11,035 bases of DNA from Nostoc sp. CHAB 5715. GTDB lineage: Bacteria; Cyanobacteriota; Cyanobacteriia; Cyanobacteriales; Nostocaceae. Below, one piece after another: positions 1 through 6,221 of this stretch; the first letter of the stretch is position 1, and each line of letters opens with the position of its first letter. The translations under genes and the position numbers were made by a program. The stretch spans positions 1-11,035 of the forward strand of contig NZ_JAIVFR010000117.1 of the NCBI RefSeq assembly GCF_020829685.1. Reading direction: 5' to 3'. The notes beneath the pieces were generated by a model. That model made no database searches and was not told the DNA's origin. It saw only the letters and a list, made by a program, of their open reading frames with translations.

Positions 1-1622
1 AACGAGAAGCAATTAGTGCTCGCCTACCTGAAATAAAAAAAGAGGTGAGTAAAGCTGAGAAAAATTTGGAACAGTTTCGCAAGAAACATAAATTACTCGA
101 TCCCGAAGTCCAAAGTAAAATCTTGCTAGAATCTCTAGCTGATATTCAAAAACAGCTACAAAGCACTCGTGCCCACCTTCAAGATGTAAACGTTCGCTAC
201 GATAATTTAGAGCAACAAATAGCTTCCTCGTCTCAGCAAAATGCACTAATTGCTTCTCGTTTAAATCAGTCAAGTCGTTACCAAACACTATTGAGTGAAA
301 TTCAAAAAACTGAACTAGCTTTGGCTAAGGAGCGGCTGCGCTATACAGACGATTACCCATCGGTACAGAAACTAAAGCAGCAACGCCAAAGTCAACTGTT
401 GCTATTACGACAAGAGGTGAAAGCTATTAGTACTAGCAGTAAGAGAGAACCGCTCTTAAAAGAGCAAATGCTAGGGGTTGAACCAAAGGTAGTAGACGAG
501 TTAATTTTGGTACAGACAACTGTTTTAGGACTAACTGCTAATGAAAAGAATCTAGCCGAGTCAGAACAGCGACTTCGCTCTGAGCTAAACAAATACCCAA
601 GCTTAATAGCAGAGTATAACCATCTGCTGCCAAAGGTAGAAACTAGTCGTAAAACCCTTGAACAATTACTCCAAGCGCAACAGTCCTTGGGACTGAAAAT
701 TGCTCAGGAAGGATATAACTGGCAAGTTTTGGCAGAACCTGCTCTGGGTACTTATATGGGGAGCAACAGATTATTATTTTTGGTTGGAGGGGCGGTAATT
801 GGGCCGATTGTAGGTATCTTAGCAGCCCTGATTTTAGAAAAGTTTAATGACGCTATTTATTGTGTCGGAGATTTAAAGAAACTCACTAACCTACGTGTAC
901 TGGGGTCAGTACCAAAACTACCGTCGCGTGGTGTTAAAAAGCGGCGGCTGGGCCTGCCTTGGAATGGGCGGCGAAGCTCAGATTCCTCTATAGTAGAAGC
1001 CAGTACTAGATTACCCGTCCATGAAACCCTGGACATGATCTACCAAAATATTCAAATATTAAAATATCCCTTACCCTTCAAGTCGTTGATGTTGACTTCA
1101 GCAATACCAGGGGAAGGGAAGACAACTTTAGTATTAGGGCTTGTAGCTAGCGCTACCCGGATGCATCGACGAGTATTAGTTATTGATGCTAATTTACATA
1201 ATCCTAGCCTGCACAAAATCCTGGAACTTTCCAATGACTGGGGACTATCTTTGTTATTAGTTGATGAGACAACTACTCATTTTCAAGATTACATCCAGCC
1301 CATTCACCCCTGCATTGATATTTTGACTGCTGGGCCTGAAGGAGAAGACATGGTGAAGTTGCTCAGTTCTCAACGGATGAAAGAACTAATAGAGTTGTTT
1401 GAGCAAAGTTATGACTTAGTACTGATAGATGCTCCATCTATTTTAGGTACAGTTGATGCCAGAATTGTGGCAGCTTTTTGCAATGGGATCGTAATGGTAG
1501 AGCGCATGGGAAAAGTGACCCGAACTGAATTGACTCAAGCAACAGAAATTTTGAGTAAGTTGAATTTAATTGGAATTATCGCTAATGAAGTGAGCAATTC
1601 TCAAAAGGTATTGGCATCGTAG
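1..1622 (+). CDS. Polysaccharide co-polymerase / BY-kinase-like protein (Wzc/GumC family), 5' partial
   Basis: This inner-membrane protein probably controls chain length and export of an exopolysaccharide. The frame is open from base 3 through a GTG at 45, so the gene is cut by the window edge and the GTG is not taken as the start; the N-terminal Wzz domain and first membrane helix are missing. Numbering from the GTG codon: a long coiled coil fills residues 1-230, a membrane helix lies at about 242-264 (LLFLVGGAVIG onward), and a cytoplasmic P-loop ATPase domain follows. Its motifs are Walker A SAIPGEGKTT (352-361), Walker A' VLVIDANLHNP (377-387) and Walker B LVLIDAPSIL (458-467). Two things are odd: Walker A' has N and H where DxDxR is usual, and the protein stops about 10 residues after the last core strand with no C-terminal tyrosine cluster. 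Autokinase activity is therefore doubtful, though the family assignment is firm. A strong terminator follows directly. Confidence 0.9.
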   Translation, partial: REAISARLPEIKKEVSKAEKNLEQFRKKHKLLDPEVQSKILLESLADIQKQLQSTRAHLQDVNVRYDNLEQQIASSSQQNALIASRLNQSSRYQTLLSEIQKTELALAKERLRYTDDYPSVQKLKQQRQSQLLLLRQEVKAISTSSKREPLLKEQMLGVEPKVVDELILVQTTVLGLTANEKNLAESEQRLRSELNKYPSLIAEYNHLLPKVETSRKTLEQLLQAQQSLGLKIAQEGYNWQVLAEPALGTYMGSNRLLFLVGGAVIGPIVGILAALILEKFNDAIYCVGDLKKLTNLRVLGSVPKLPSRGVKKRRLGLPWNGRRSSDSSIVEASTRLPVHETLDMIYQNIQILKYPLPFKSLMLTSAIPGEGKTTLVLGLVASATRMHRRVLVIDANLHNPSLHKILELSNDWGLSLLLVDETTTHFQDYIQPIHPCIDILTAGPEGEDMVKLLSSQRMKELIELFEQSYDLVLIDAPSILGTVDARIVAAFCNGIVMVERMGKVTRTELTQATEILSKLNLIGIIANEVSNSQKVLAS

Positions 1623-1626
1623 ACTG

Positions 1627-1664
1627 AAGAGGACGCTGGGACTAATTTCCCAGCGTCCTCTTTT
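1627..1664 (+). terminator. Intrinsic terminator of the Wzc-like gene
   Basis: A perfect 15-bp stem (1627-1641 with 1648-1662, core GAGGACGCTGGGA) has a 6-base loop CTAATT and runs into TTTT at 1661-1664. It starts 5 bases after the TAG stop, so it ends transcription of the polysaccharide gene before the spacer. Confidence 0.9.
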
Positions 1665-1673
1665 GGACGATGA

Positions 1674-1972
1674 CTACACCTTGTCAAGCTGACACATAGC
1701 TAATCGGCGGTAGTCACCCATGCGGCGATCGCCGACACTGTCAGACTCAAACTCTAAATTGACAGTACTCTTATAGTAGCCCTTAAGCGATCGCACCAGC
1801 CTGTCCAATTCAACCAGGAAAGTAGCATATTCTCACGCAAATTGCCATCAAAATCGAAATACAATACCTTTCCCACATGACTAAACTTAGCTAGAAAGCC
1901 GTAGAAATAGCTAAACCAAAATGCATAATTAGTAGGAGGTGGCAACCTCCTGCGTTGGAGAAGTGTCTCATC
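1674..1972 (-). pseudogene. Frameshifted remnant of a small unknown protein
   Basis: Two overlapping minus-strand frames join into one plausible protein. The upstream frame (open from about 1972, possible TTG start at 1945) reads through PPPTNYAFWFSYFYGF and GKVLYFDFDGNLRE, then degenerates and stops at 1754. A different frame takes over near 1825-1832 with EYATFLVELDRLVRSLKGYY, NLEFESDSVGDRRMGDYRRL and a TAG at 1674-1676. A one-base loss (or two-base gain) around 1825-1832 explains the switch. I do not recognise the family. Its 5' end overlaps a palindrome (1934-1951) that may be a dispersed repeat, so the true N-terminus is uncertain. It could also be two chance open frames. Confidence 0.4.
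1934..1951. repeat. Short palindrome AGGAGGT-GGCA-ACCTCCT
   Basis: A perfect 7-bp inverted repeat with a 4-base loop lies about 80 bases upstream of the SpoIID-like gene. On the minus strand it places an AGGAGG directly against a TTG codon at 1945. From memory, similar palindromes recur between genes in Nostoc-type genomes; that recurrence is inference and cannot be seen here. Confidence 0.5.
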
Positions 1973-2026
1973 TTAAAGTAGTAGACGCCATAGTTCAAAG
2001 CGTCAATTAGATACTAGTGTGATTAG

Positions 2027-3181
2027 ATGATCAACATGAAATTCCAACTTTACTTAGGCTCTTTATTTTCTCAGATTAAAGTACGTCATTGGTGGGTAAG
2101 TATCCTTTTGTGGATAGCTTTGGTTGCCCCAGCCCAAGCGTCTGTAATCCTGCGCGTGGCAATTGAGAGGGGCGTTAATCAGGTCAAAGTGGGCAGTTCC
2201 ACCACTGGAATCGTCAAGGATAGTACTGGCCGGACTCTCGGACAGCTACCAGCAATGAGTGCATATTATGCCCAAGCTATTCCGGGCGGAGTTGCTTTAG
2301 ATAAGTGGCAGTCTGGTTTATTTTGGATTGAGCCAACAGGTAAAGGATTCGTTTATATTGGCGATCGCTGGTATCGAGGTAGAACTCTGGTTGTTCCCAC
2401 AGACAAAGGCTTAACGGCTGTTAACTGGGTTGATGACCAAGAATATCTCTACAGCGTTCTCGGTGGCGAAATGAGTGCTAGCTGGCCCCAAGAAGCACTA
2501 AAAGCCCAGGCGATCGCAGCCCGCACCTACGCCCTTTATGAGCGAGAAAAACAACGGAATAATCCCGTTTACGATTTAGGTAATGCCCCCGATCGCTGGC
2601 AAATTTACAAAGGCGTCATCAGCGAATCTCCTGCTACTTACAAAGCAGTTGATGAAACAGCAGGACAGGTACTAACTTACAAAAACCGGATTATTCTCTC
2701 AGTCTTCCACGCTTGTTCTGGAGGACACACCGAAAACGTTGAAGACGTTTGGGGAAATGCGTTGCCGTACTTGCGGGCTGTTCAAGACTACGATCAAAAT
2801 ATCAGTGAGTGTAATTGGGTAAAAACCTTTTCGGCTAGTGAGATTAGCGCTAAATTCCCTGAAGTTGGCAGTGTGACGGCGATGATTCCAGAGACATACT
2901 CACCTTTTGGCAGTGTTAAAGTCTTGAAAATTGTCGGTAACAAAGGCACAAAGATGCTACAGCGCGAGGAAGTGCGGACAGCCCTTAAGCTCAAAAGTAC
3001 CCGCTTTAGCGTTACTAAGGGAGCAAATGGTAGTTTTGTACTTCAAGGGCTTGGCTTCGGTCATGCTTTGGGCATGAGTCAGTGGGGGGCGTACAATCTG
3101 GCTCGGCAAGGAGTGAACCACTTGCAAATTTTGGGACATTATTATCAAGGTGTAGCTTTAACACCAATTCAGGCAAAGTAA
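2027..3181 (+). CDS. Exported SpoIID/LytB-domain protein (probable peptidoglycan lytic transglycosylase)
   Basis: SpoIID-family enzymes cleave glycan strands of peptidoglycan that lack stem peptides. This 384-residue protein has an N-terminal signal or anchor: a basic stretch, hydrophobic residues 22-34 and a likely cleavage site AQA|S after residue 38, so it should act in the periplasm. The SpoIID domain covers about 135-375. The segment GGEMSASWPQEALKAQA with IAARTYAL (146-170) holds the candidate catalytic Glu148. HACSGGHTEN (228-237) is the His/Cys metal-site and loop region of the family, and GLGFGHALGMSQWGA (341-355) with ILGHYYQGV (368-376) is the C-terminal signature. Residues 40-130 form a family-typical N-terminal beta-rich region. 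The ATG at 2027 is used; a second ATG at 2036 would also keep the signal peptide, and neither has a clear ribosome binding site. Cyanobacteria do not sporulate, so a role in septal or cell-wall remodelling is inferred. Confidence 0.92.
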   Translation: MINMKFQLYLGSLFSQIKVRHWWVSILLWIALVAPAQASVILRVAIERGVNQVKVGSSTTGIVKDSTGRTLGQLPAMSAYYAQAIPGGVALDKWQSGLFWIEPTGKGFVYIGDRWYRGRTLVVPTDKGLTAVNWVDDQEYLYSVLGGEMSASWPQEALKAQAIAARTYALYEREKQRNNPVYDLGNAPDRWQIYKGVISESPATYKAVDETAGQVLTYKNRIILSVFHACSGGHTENVEDVWGNALPYLRAVQDYDQNISECNWVKTFSASEISAKFPEVGSVTAMIPETYSPFGSVKVLKIVGNKGTKMLQREEVRTALKLKSTRFSVTKGANGSFVLQGLGFGHALGMSQWGAYNLARQGVNHLQILGHYYQGVALTPIQAK

Positions 3182-3187
3182 AGAGAA

Positions 3188-3257
3188 AGTTAGGAGTTAG
3201 AAGTTAGGAGTTTAAATAAATCTTAATTATTCACTCCTCACTCTCAACTCTTCACTC
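3188..3257. repeat. Imperfect inverted repeat between convergent genes
   Basis: A purine-rich arm with two direct copies of AGTTAGGAGTT (3188-3198 and 3202-3212) faces a pyrimidine-rich arm (3231-3257, ACTCCTCACTCTCAACTC) across an A+T spacer. The arms are imperfectly complementary. The pair fills the gap between two converging genes and may stop transcription in both directions, but no clean T-run follows either arm. Confidence 0.5.
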
Positions 3258-4555
3258 TATTCCCCACTCCCGCGTTCCAAGCGTTTTTGCCATTGGGCGT
3301 CAATTTGTGCAGAACGCTCAACTTCTTGGTCGAGTAAATCAGTTTCGCTAGAATACACTAAATCTTCGTTACCAATGACTTTTTCTGCTGCAAATTGTTG
3401 GGCATAGTCGATTTTTTGTTGCAAAGCTGCATCAGGACTTGCCAATATCCTTGATCTGGAAAGGCGATCGCGGTTGCGATCGCCTATTTTGCGATTACGC
3501 CATTGAATCCAGAAATAACGCAATAACGGGATACCTAAGAAACCTGCTCCATAAGCCAATAGTAGCCAATAAATTCCTTGCACAAAAGCTACCAGTCCAC
3601 CTAATTGGACGGCAACAGTGCCATCTCCCAACAAACTTCCCAGTACTAAGGCAAGAACAAAATTTAATACTCCCAATCCAGCACTGAGCATAATTTGCCC
3701 GGAACTTGCAGCACTAAAACGCCAGGGAAATTCCTCCAAGTGATCTGATATTGCATAACGGCGCTTTTTAACTGCACTCACCTGCAACTCTGGGAAAGAA
3801 TAAACAATTTGCCCTTCTGGGCTTACCGATGGTTGCCCATTAAATCGCGTTAGAACAGGCAGCATATAATCTTCGTACTCTCTTGTATATCCCTCGCCAA
3901 TGTCATCCAAATATGGGGCAATTTGTTCCGCTACCACTGCACCACGGTTATTCTGAATCACCGTAGCAATTTCTTGCCACCGACGTTCTTCTAAGTTGGC
4001 GTTAGGATTACCATCGCCAAACAAAAACGAAAACACAGCTTCAAAGAAATTCAGATTGCTTTCTTCTCGCCTTTCCCGTCGCCCTTCCTGATAGTGGGTG
4101 TCATAATTTGGGCTTAGATACCAAAATAAATTTGGAAAATAGAAGAAACCCCCACCGTCGTAATTACTGCCCCGATTGTCCCCGTTACGGTCTGAATTAG
4201 TAGAGGTAATGATAATGTAGATGGTAACAGTTATCAGAAAGATGGAAACAGTTAAGAAAATTCCGAAAGAAATGCGAATCAGGTAAAACAGAACACTCCA
4301 GACCTTTTTCCACCATTCTTGCAATCGTAACCGGAAGTATTTCTTACGCAAAATTGCTCGAAAGTTTTGTGGAAAAAGGAAAACTATATCACCTGAATCC
4401 GCTACTTGCAAATGTCCCCCAGCATCAGATGCTAGGGCTAATAAGTTTTGATTAGCTTCAGCGACGTTCAATCCTGCCTGGGTTGCCAGATCACCAACGG
4501 TGACACGGTAGCCCAGTTTTTCCACAGCTTGCATGATGGTGGAATTAGGAGCCAT
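3257..4555 (-). CDS. Conserved cyanobacterial membrane protein of unknown function with two winged-helix-like segments
   Basis: I do not know the function of this 432-residue protein. Residues 8-60 look like a small winged-helix fold ending in GHLQVADSGDIVFLFP. A membrane helix follows at about 86-117, then a Gly/Asn/Tyr-rich loop (120-155). A second segment at about 193-256 ends in PSVSPEGQIVYSFPEL and aligns with the first, suggesting an internal duplication. Two or three further membrane helices lie at 286-346, and the basic C-terminal tail (351-432) is rich in charged residues. The start at 4555 is well supported: AGGAGG at 4564-4569 sits 8 bases upstream and a TATACT -10 box lies at 4595-4600. 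From memory, related proteins occur widely in cyanobacteria and plant chloroplasts; a search is needed to confirm that. It converges with the SpoIID-like gene. Two HIP1 sites forming a perfect 9-bp hairpin (3463-3484) lie inside its coding sequence. Confidence 0.85.
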   Translation of the reverse strand: MAPNSTIMQAVEKLGYRVTVGDLATQAGLNVAEANQNLLALASDAGGHLQVADSGDIVFLFPQNFRAILRKKYFRLRLQEWWKKVWSVLFYLIRISFGIFLTVSIFLITVTIYIIITSTNSDRNGDNRGSNYDGGGFFYFPNLFWYLSPNYDTHYQEGRRERREESNLNFFEAVFSFLFGDGNPNANLEERRWQEIATVIQNNRGAVVAEQIAPYLDDIGEGYTREYEDYMLPVLTRFNGQPSVSPEGQIVYSFPELQVSAVKKRRYAISDHLEEFPWRFSAASSGQIMLSAGLGVLNFVLALVLGSLLGDGTVAVQLGGLVAFVQGIYWLLLAYGAGFLGIPLLRYFWIQWRNRKIGDRNRDRLSRSRILASPDAALQQKIDYAQQFAAEKVIGNEDLVYSSETDLLDQEVERSAQIDAQWQKRLERGSGE

Positions 4556-4563
4556 TGTTCTCC

Positions 4564-4569
4564 CCTCCT
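4564..4569 (-). promoter_or_regulatory. Ribosome binding site AGGAGG for the membrane protein at 3257-4555
   Basis: A perfect AGGAGG on the minus strand lies 8 bases before the ATG at 4555 and fixes that start. Confidence 0.8.
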
Positions 4570-4594
4570 GTTGAAACTTAATTCCCTTTTCTTA

Positions 4595-4600
4595 AGTATA
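4595..4600 (-). promoter_or_regulatory. Candidate -10 box TATACT for the membrane protein gene
   Basis: TATACT on the minus strand would place the transcript start near 4588, leaving a leader of about 33 bases. No good -35 hexamer is visible (CCAAGT at 17-base spacing). Confidence 0.45.
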
Positions 4601-4750
4601 AAGTTTTATTTGAAGCGACTTGGCAGGGGCAGGAATGAAGCATGAAATCATTAAAAATAGAAATTATTACTATTTCATCTATATGAAAGCCATTGTCAGT
4701 CCATACTTTGAAGCTCAAAGTCCTTCGCAATTTCTTCAAAGAGGACAAGA

Positions 4751-4798
4751 TTCCCTCGCCTGTGGCGACCCCCGATCAATTGGGGGTAAAAGAGGGAA
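4751..4798. repeat. Branched (three-way junction) inverted repeat
   Basis: The outer stem TTCCCTC/GAGGGAA (4751-4757 with 4792-4798) encloses two hairpins. One is small, GCC-TGT-GGC (4758-4766). The other is strong, ACCCCCGA/TTGGGGGT (4768-4775 with 4780-4787), with loop TCAA and one G-T pair. No gene covers it. Single-stranded DNA or RNA of this segment would fold as a cloverleaf-like branch. The role is unknown. Confidence 0.6.
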
Positions 4799-4863
4799 AT
4801 AGCCCCCCTTTTAAAGGCTACGGTGTACACATAAGTCCTAAAAACCTAGCTTGGTGAGGCTTT

Positions 4864-4894
4864 TCTCATTTTCATGCTCTGCATGGGAACGAGA
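4864..4894. repeat. Hairpin with CATGC-TCT-GCATG core
   Basis: TCTCATTTTCATGC (4864-4877) pairs with GCATGGGAACGAGA (4881-4894) over 14 positions with one mismatch and two G-T pairs, leaving the loop TCT. It directly precedes the 21-bp repeat array. Confidence 0.65.
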
Positions 4895-4900
4895 GAAATG

Positions 4901-5047
4901 GCATTGTTAGTCGAAACAATCGCATTGTTGGTCGAAACAATCGCATTGTTGGTCGAAACAATCGCATTGTTGGTCGAAACAATCGCATTGTTAGTCGAAA
5001 CAATTGCATTGTTGGTCGAAACAATCGCATTGCAGGTCAAGAGACTT
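4901..5047. repeat. Tandem array of seven 21-bp palindromic units
   Basis: Six units of GCATTGTTGGTCGAAACAAT plus C run head to tail from 4901 to 5026. Units 1 and 5 carry GTTAG instead of GTTGG, and unit 5 ends in T. A decayed seventh unit (5027-5047) merges into the right inverted repeat. Each unit is itself a palindrome, ATTGTT-GGTCGA-AACAAT. Because 21 is a multiple of 3, the array is open in several frames, giving the repeated heptapeptide ALLVETI on the + strand (ATG codons at 4874 and 4898) and NAIVSTN on the minus strand. Neither has a ribosome binding site, so I do not call a gene. Confidence 0.9.
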
Positions 5048-5098
5048 GTGTGTACACCATAGCTTTTAAAGGGGGGTTGGGGGCAATACTTGTCGGGT

Positions 5099-5170
5099 TT
5101 TGGGGAAAAGGGGAAGGGGAAAGGGGAAAGAAAAAACCTTTAACCCTTACCCTTTAACCTTTTCCCCAAA
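5099..5170. repeat. Purine-rich / pyrimidine-rich inverted repeat
   Basis: TTTGGGGAAAAGG (5099-5111) is the exact complement of CCTTTTCCCCAAA (5158-5170). The purine run (5102-5136) and the mixed CCTTTAACCCTTACCC run between them pair imperfectly. It is a low-complexity spacer with strong strand asymmetry and no gene. Confidence 0.7.
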
Positions 5171-5432
5171 TCAAATTCCGAGTTAAAAATGCTTAACCGA
5201 GTAGTATTGGGGTTGGGGGGATCTTGCCTCGATAAACAAGCTAACCGAACCGTATTACCTCCACTTGGGGAAACCCCTGTCCCCGCACTGCCTCCCCCAT
5301 GCCCTATTCCCCATGCCCAAAAACTCAATTCCCTTGAATGGGTGGAGTTTTTTATTAACGAAATCTTTACATGAATTTGGTAAACCAATACTAAAGTCGA
5401 TAAACCGACAAATGACCTGACACGCAACATGT
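5171..5432. other. Non-coding spacer with imperfect repeats
   Basis: No credible gene is visible. It holds two degenerate direct copies of a GCTTAACCGAGTAGTATTGG-like sequence (5191-5210 and about 5241-5261), a CCCATGCCCTATTCCCCATG run (5297-5316), and a hairpin AAAAACTC/GAGTTTTT (5319-5326 with 5345-5352) followed by a T-run. That hairpin resembles a terminator but has no gene before it on the + strand. Confidence 0.5.
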
Positions 5433-5438
5433 TATAAT
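5433..5438 (+). promoter_or_regulatory. -10 box TATAAT for the small coiled-coil gene
   Basis: A perfect TATAAT lies 43 bases before the ATG at 5482, giving a transcript start near 5445 and a leader of about 37 bases. The -35 region is poor (ATGACC or nearby), so an activator or an alternative sigma factor may be involved. Confidence 0.6.
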
Positions 5439-5481
5439 CGTTTGCCTCAGCTTGGTTAACCAGCAAATTTTCTGCTCAAAT

Positions 5482-5961
5482 ATGGTTCAGTATACTCTCG
5501 CTCAAAGCCCAGAAATTATCCTTACTGTTTCTGGAAAAGATTCAGCAAAAGCCCGTGATAAAGCAATGGATCAGCTGATGGAACTGATGGATTCAGGAAA
5601 GCTACCCACAGAACTGGAAGAAGGATTTGGCCCTCAACAATTAATTGAGGTTAAAGAGTCAACTATTGATACTGCTAGCGGTGAGGATACCATTACACAA
5701 GCTGTCCAGGTTCTAAGTAACCTGGCCACACTCAAGCTGAAAGTTCAGGAATCACGAGCTGAAGCGTTGGAAATTCGCAAAGCGGTTGATGTTCTATTCA
5801 CCGACTCGTCGGTGACAGAAGAGGAAATTACTCGACTCAAGGAAGGTTTTAAAGTTCTCAAAAATTTTGCCCAAGCTAATGTGCGTTACCAAGAAGCGCG
5901 ATCTAAAGCAGAACAGGCTCGGCAAACTCTGGATCAAGCTCTAAAGTCGCCTGACAAGTAA
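5482..5961 (+). CDS. Small coiled-coil protein of unknown function
   Basis: I do not recognise this 159-residue protein. The N-terminal part (residues 8-60) is a mixed alpha/beta segment beginning EIILTVSGKDSAKARDKAMD. The rest (about 70-157) is almost all helix with Glu/Lys/Ala/Gln heptads, for example RAEALEIRKAVDVLF and EARSKAEQARQTLDQALK, so it probably forms a coiled coil or helical bundle. There is no signal peptide, membrane helix or cysteine. The ATG at 5482 is chosen: an in-frame TTG at 5452 lies only about 7 bases after the predicted transcript start, too close for translation. No clear ribosome binding site is present. It is a single-gene unit, with its own -10 box upstream and a terminator 60 bases downstream. 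A structural or adaptor role is possible but not shown. Confidence 0.8.
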   Translation: MVQYTLAQSPEIILTVSGKDSAKARDKAMDQLMELMDSGKLPTELEEGFGPQQLIEVKESTIDTASGEDTITQAVQVLSNLATLKLKVQESRAEALEIRKAVDVLFTDSSVTEEEITRLKEGFKVLKNFAQANVRYQEARSKAEQARQTLDQALKSPDK

Positions 5962-6019
5962 CATTTACAAACTTAGATGCATTGAGATGTGTCTTAAAAA
6001 TGTAATTAAAAACTCTAAT

Positions 6020-6045
6020 AGACAGGCTATTATGCCTGTCTTTTG
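6020..6045. terminator. Bidirectional terminator between the coiled-coil gene and tRNA-Gln
   Basis: GACAGGC (6021-6027) pairs perfectly with GCCTGTC (6034-6040) around the loop TATTAT and is followed on the + strand by TTTTGATTT. On the minus strand it lies 10 bases beyond the tRNA 3' end, with T-rich sequence further on. It serves both converging units. Confidence 0.8.
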
Positions 6046-6050
6046 ATTTA

Positions 6051-6122
6051 CTGGGGCGCTAGGATTCGAACCTAGGGATGGCGGGACCAAAACCCGCTGC
6101 CTTACCACTTGGCTACGCCCCA
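6051..6122 (-). tRNA. trnQ: tRNA-Gln (UUG)
   Basis: Read on the minus strand, the gene begins TGGGGCGTAGCCAAGTGGTA. The 7-bp acceptor stem is TGGGGCG/CGCCCCA. The D-arm contains AGTGGTAAGGC. The anticodon stem-loop is CGGG-TTTTGGT-CCCG with anticodon TTG, and the T-arm is CTAGG-TTCGAAT-CCTAG. U1-A72 and a G discriminator fit glutamine identity. The 72-base gene does not encode CCA. It has no intron. Confidence 0.96.
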
Positions 6123-6139
6123 ACGACTTTACTCTAGTT

Positions 6140-6170
6140 AATATAGCAGTTAGACCTGGGTTACTGTCAA
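6140..6170 (-). promoter_or_regulatory. Promoter of tRNA-Gln
   Basis: On the minus strand a perfect TTGACA (6165-6170) and TATATT (6140-6145) are 19 bases apart, with a TG one base before the -10 (extended -10). The transcript would start about 10 bases before the tRNA 5' end. Confidence 0.65.
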
Positions 6171-6221
6171 GTACTTTTATAGTTAATTTCAGACAAGGGG
6201 TTTTTAGAGATGATTTATAAA

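Larger units (their letters stand above)
4803..5076. mobile_element. Candidate MITE-like element bounded by 34-35-bp inverted repeats
   Basis: The left arm at 4803-4837 (CCCCCCTTTTAAAGGCTACG, then GTGTACACATAAGTC) is the near-complement of the right arm at 5043-5076. The arms match at about 31 of 34 positions, with three transitions and one 1-base gap. Between them lie a 14-bp hairpin (4864-4894) and an array of 21-bp palindromic repeats (4901-5047). There is no transposase or other credible gene inside. No clear target-site duplication is seen at either end, so the exact borders and mobility are inferred from the symmetry and size (274 bp) alone. Confidence 0.5.

Noticed and set aside
3463-3484. 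Double-HIP1 hairpin as a regulatory element
   Set aside because: GGCGATCGC-GGTT-GCGATCGCC lies inside the coding sequence of the membrane protein and is explained by the genome-wide abundance of HIP1.
4901-5047. CRISPR array
   Set aside because: The 21-bp units are directly abutting with no unique spacers, and no cas genes are present.
4901-5047. Plasmid-type iteron origin
   Set aside because: The unit size fits, but there is no rep gene, DnaA box or origin-like context; the neighbours are chromosomal.
5140-5466. Minus-strand 108-codon open frame in the spacer
   Set aside because: It crosses low-complexity repeats, overlaps the promoter and start region of the 5482 gene and has no ribosome binding site or recognisable motif.
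5452-5481. TTG at 5452 as the start of the coiled-coil gene
   Set aside because: It lies about 7 bases after the predicted transcript start; the ATG at 5482 fits better.
6051-6122. tRNA-Gln as the integration site of the polysaccharide block
   Set aside because: Integrases usually use the tRNA 3' end, which here faces left toward 6051, away from the block; no repeat of the tRNA 3' end and no integrase gene is seen.
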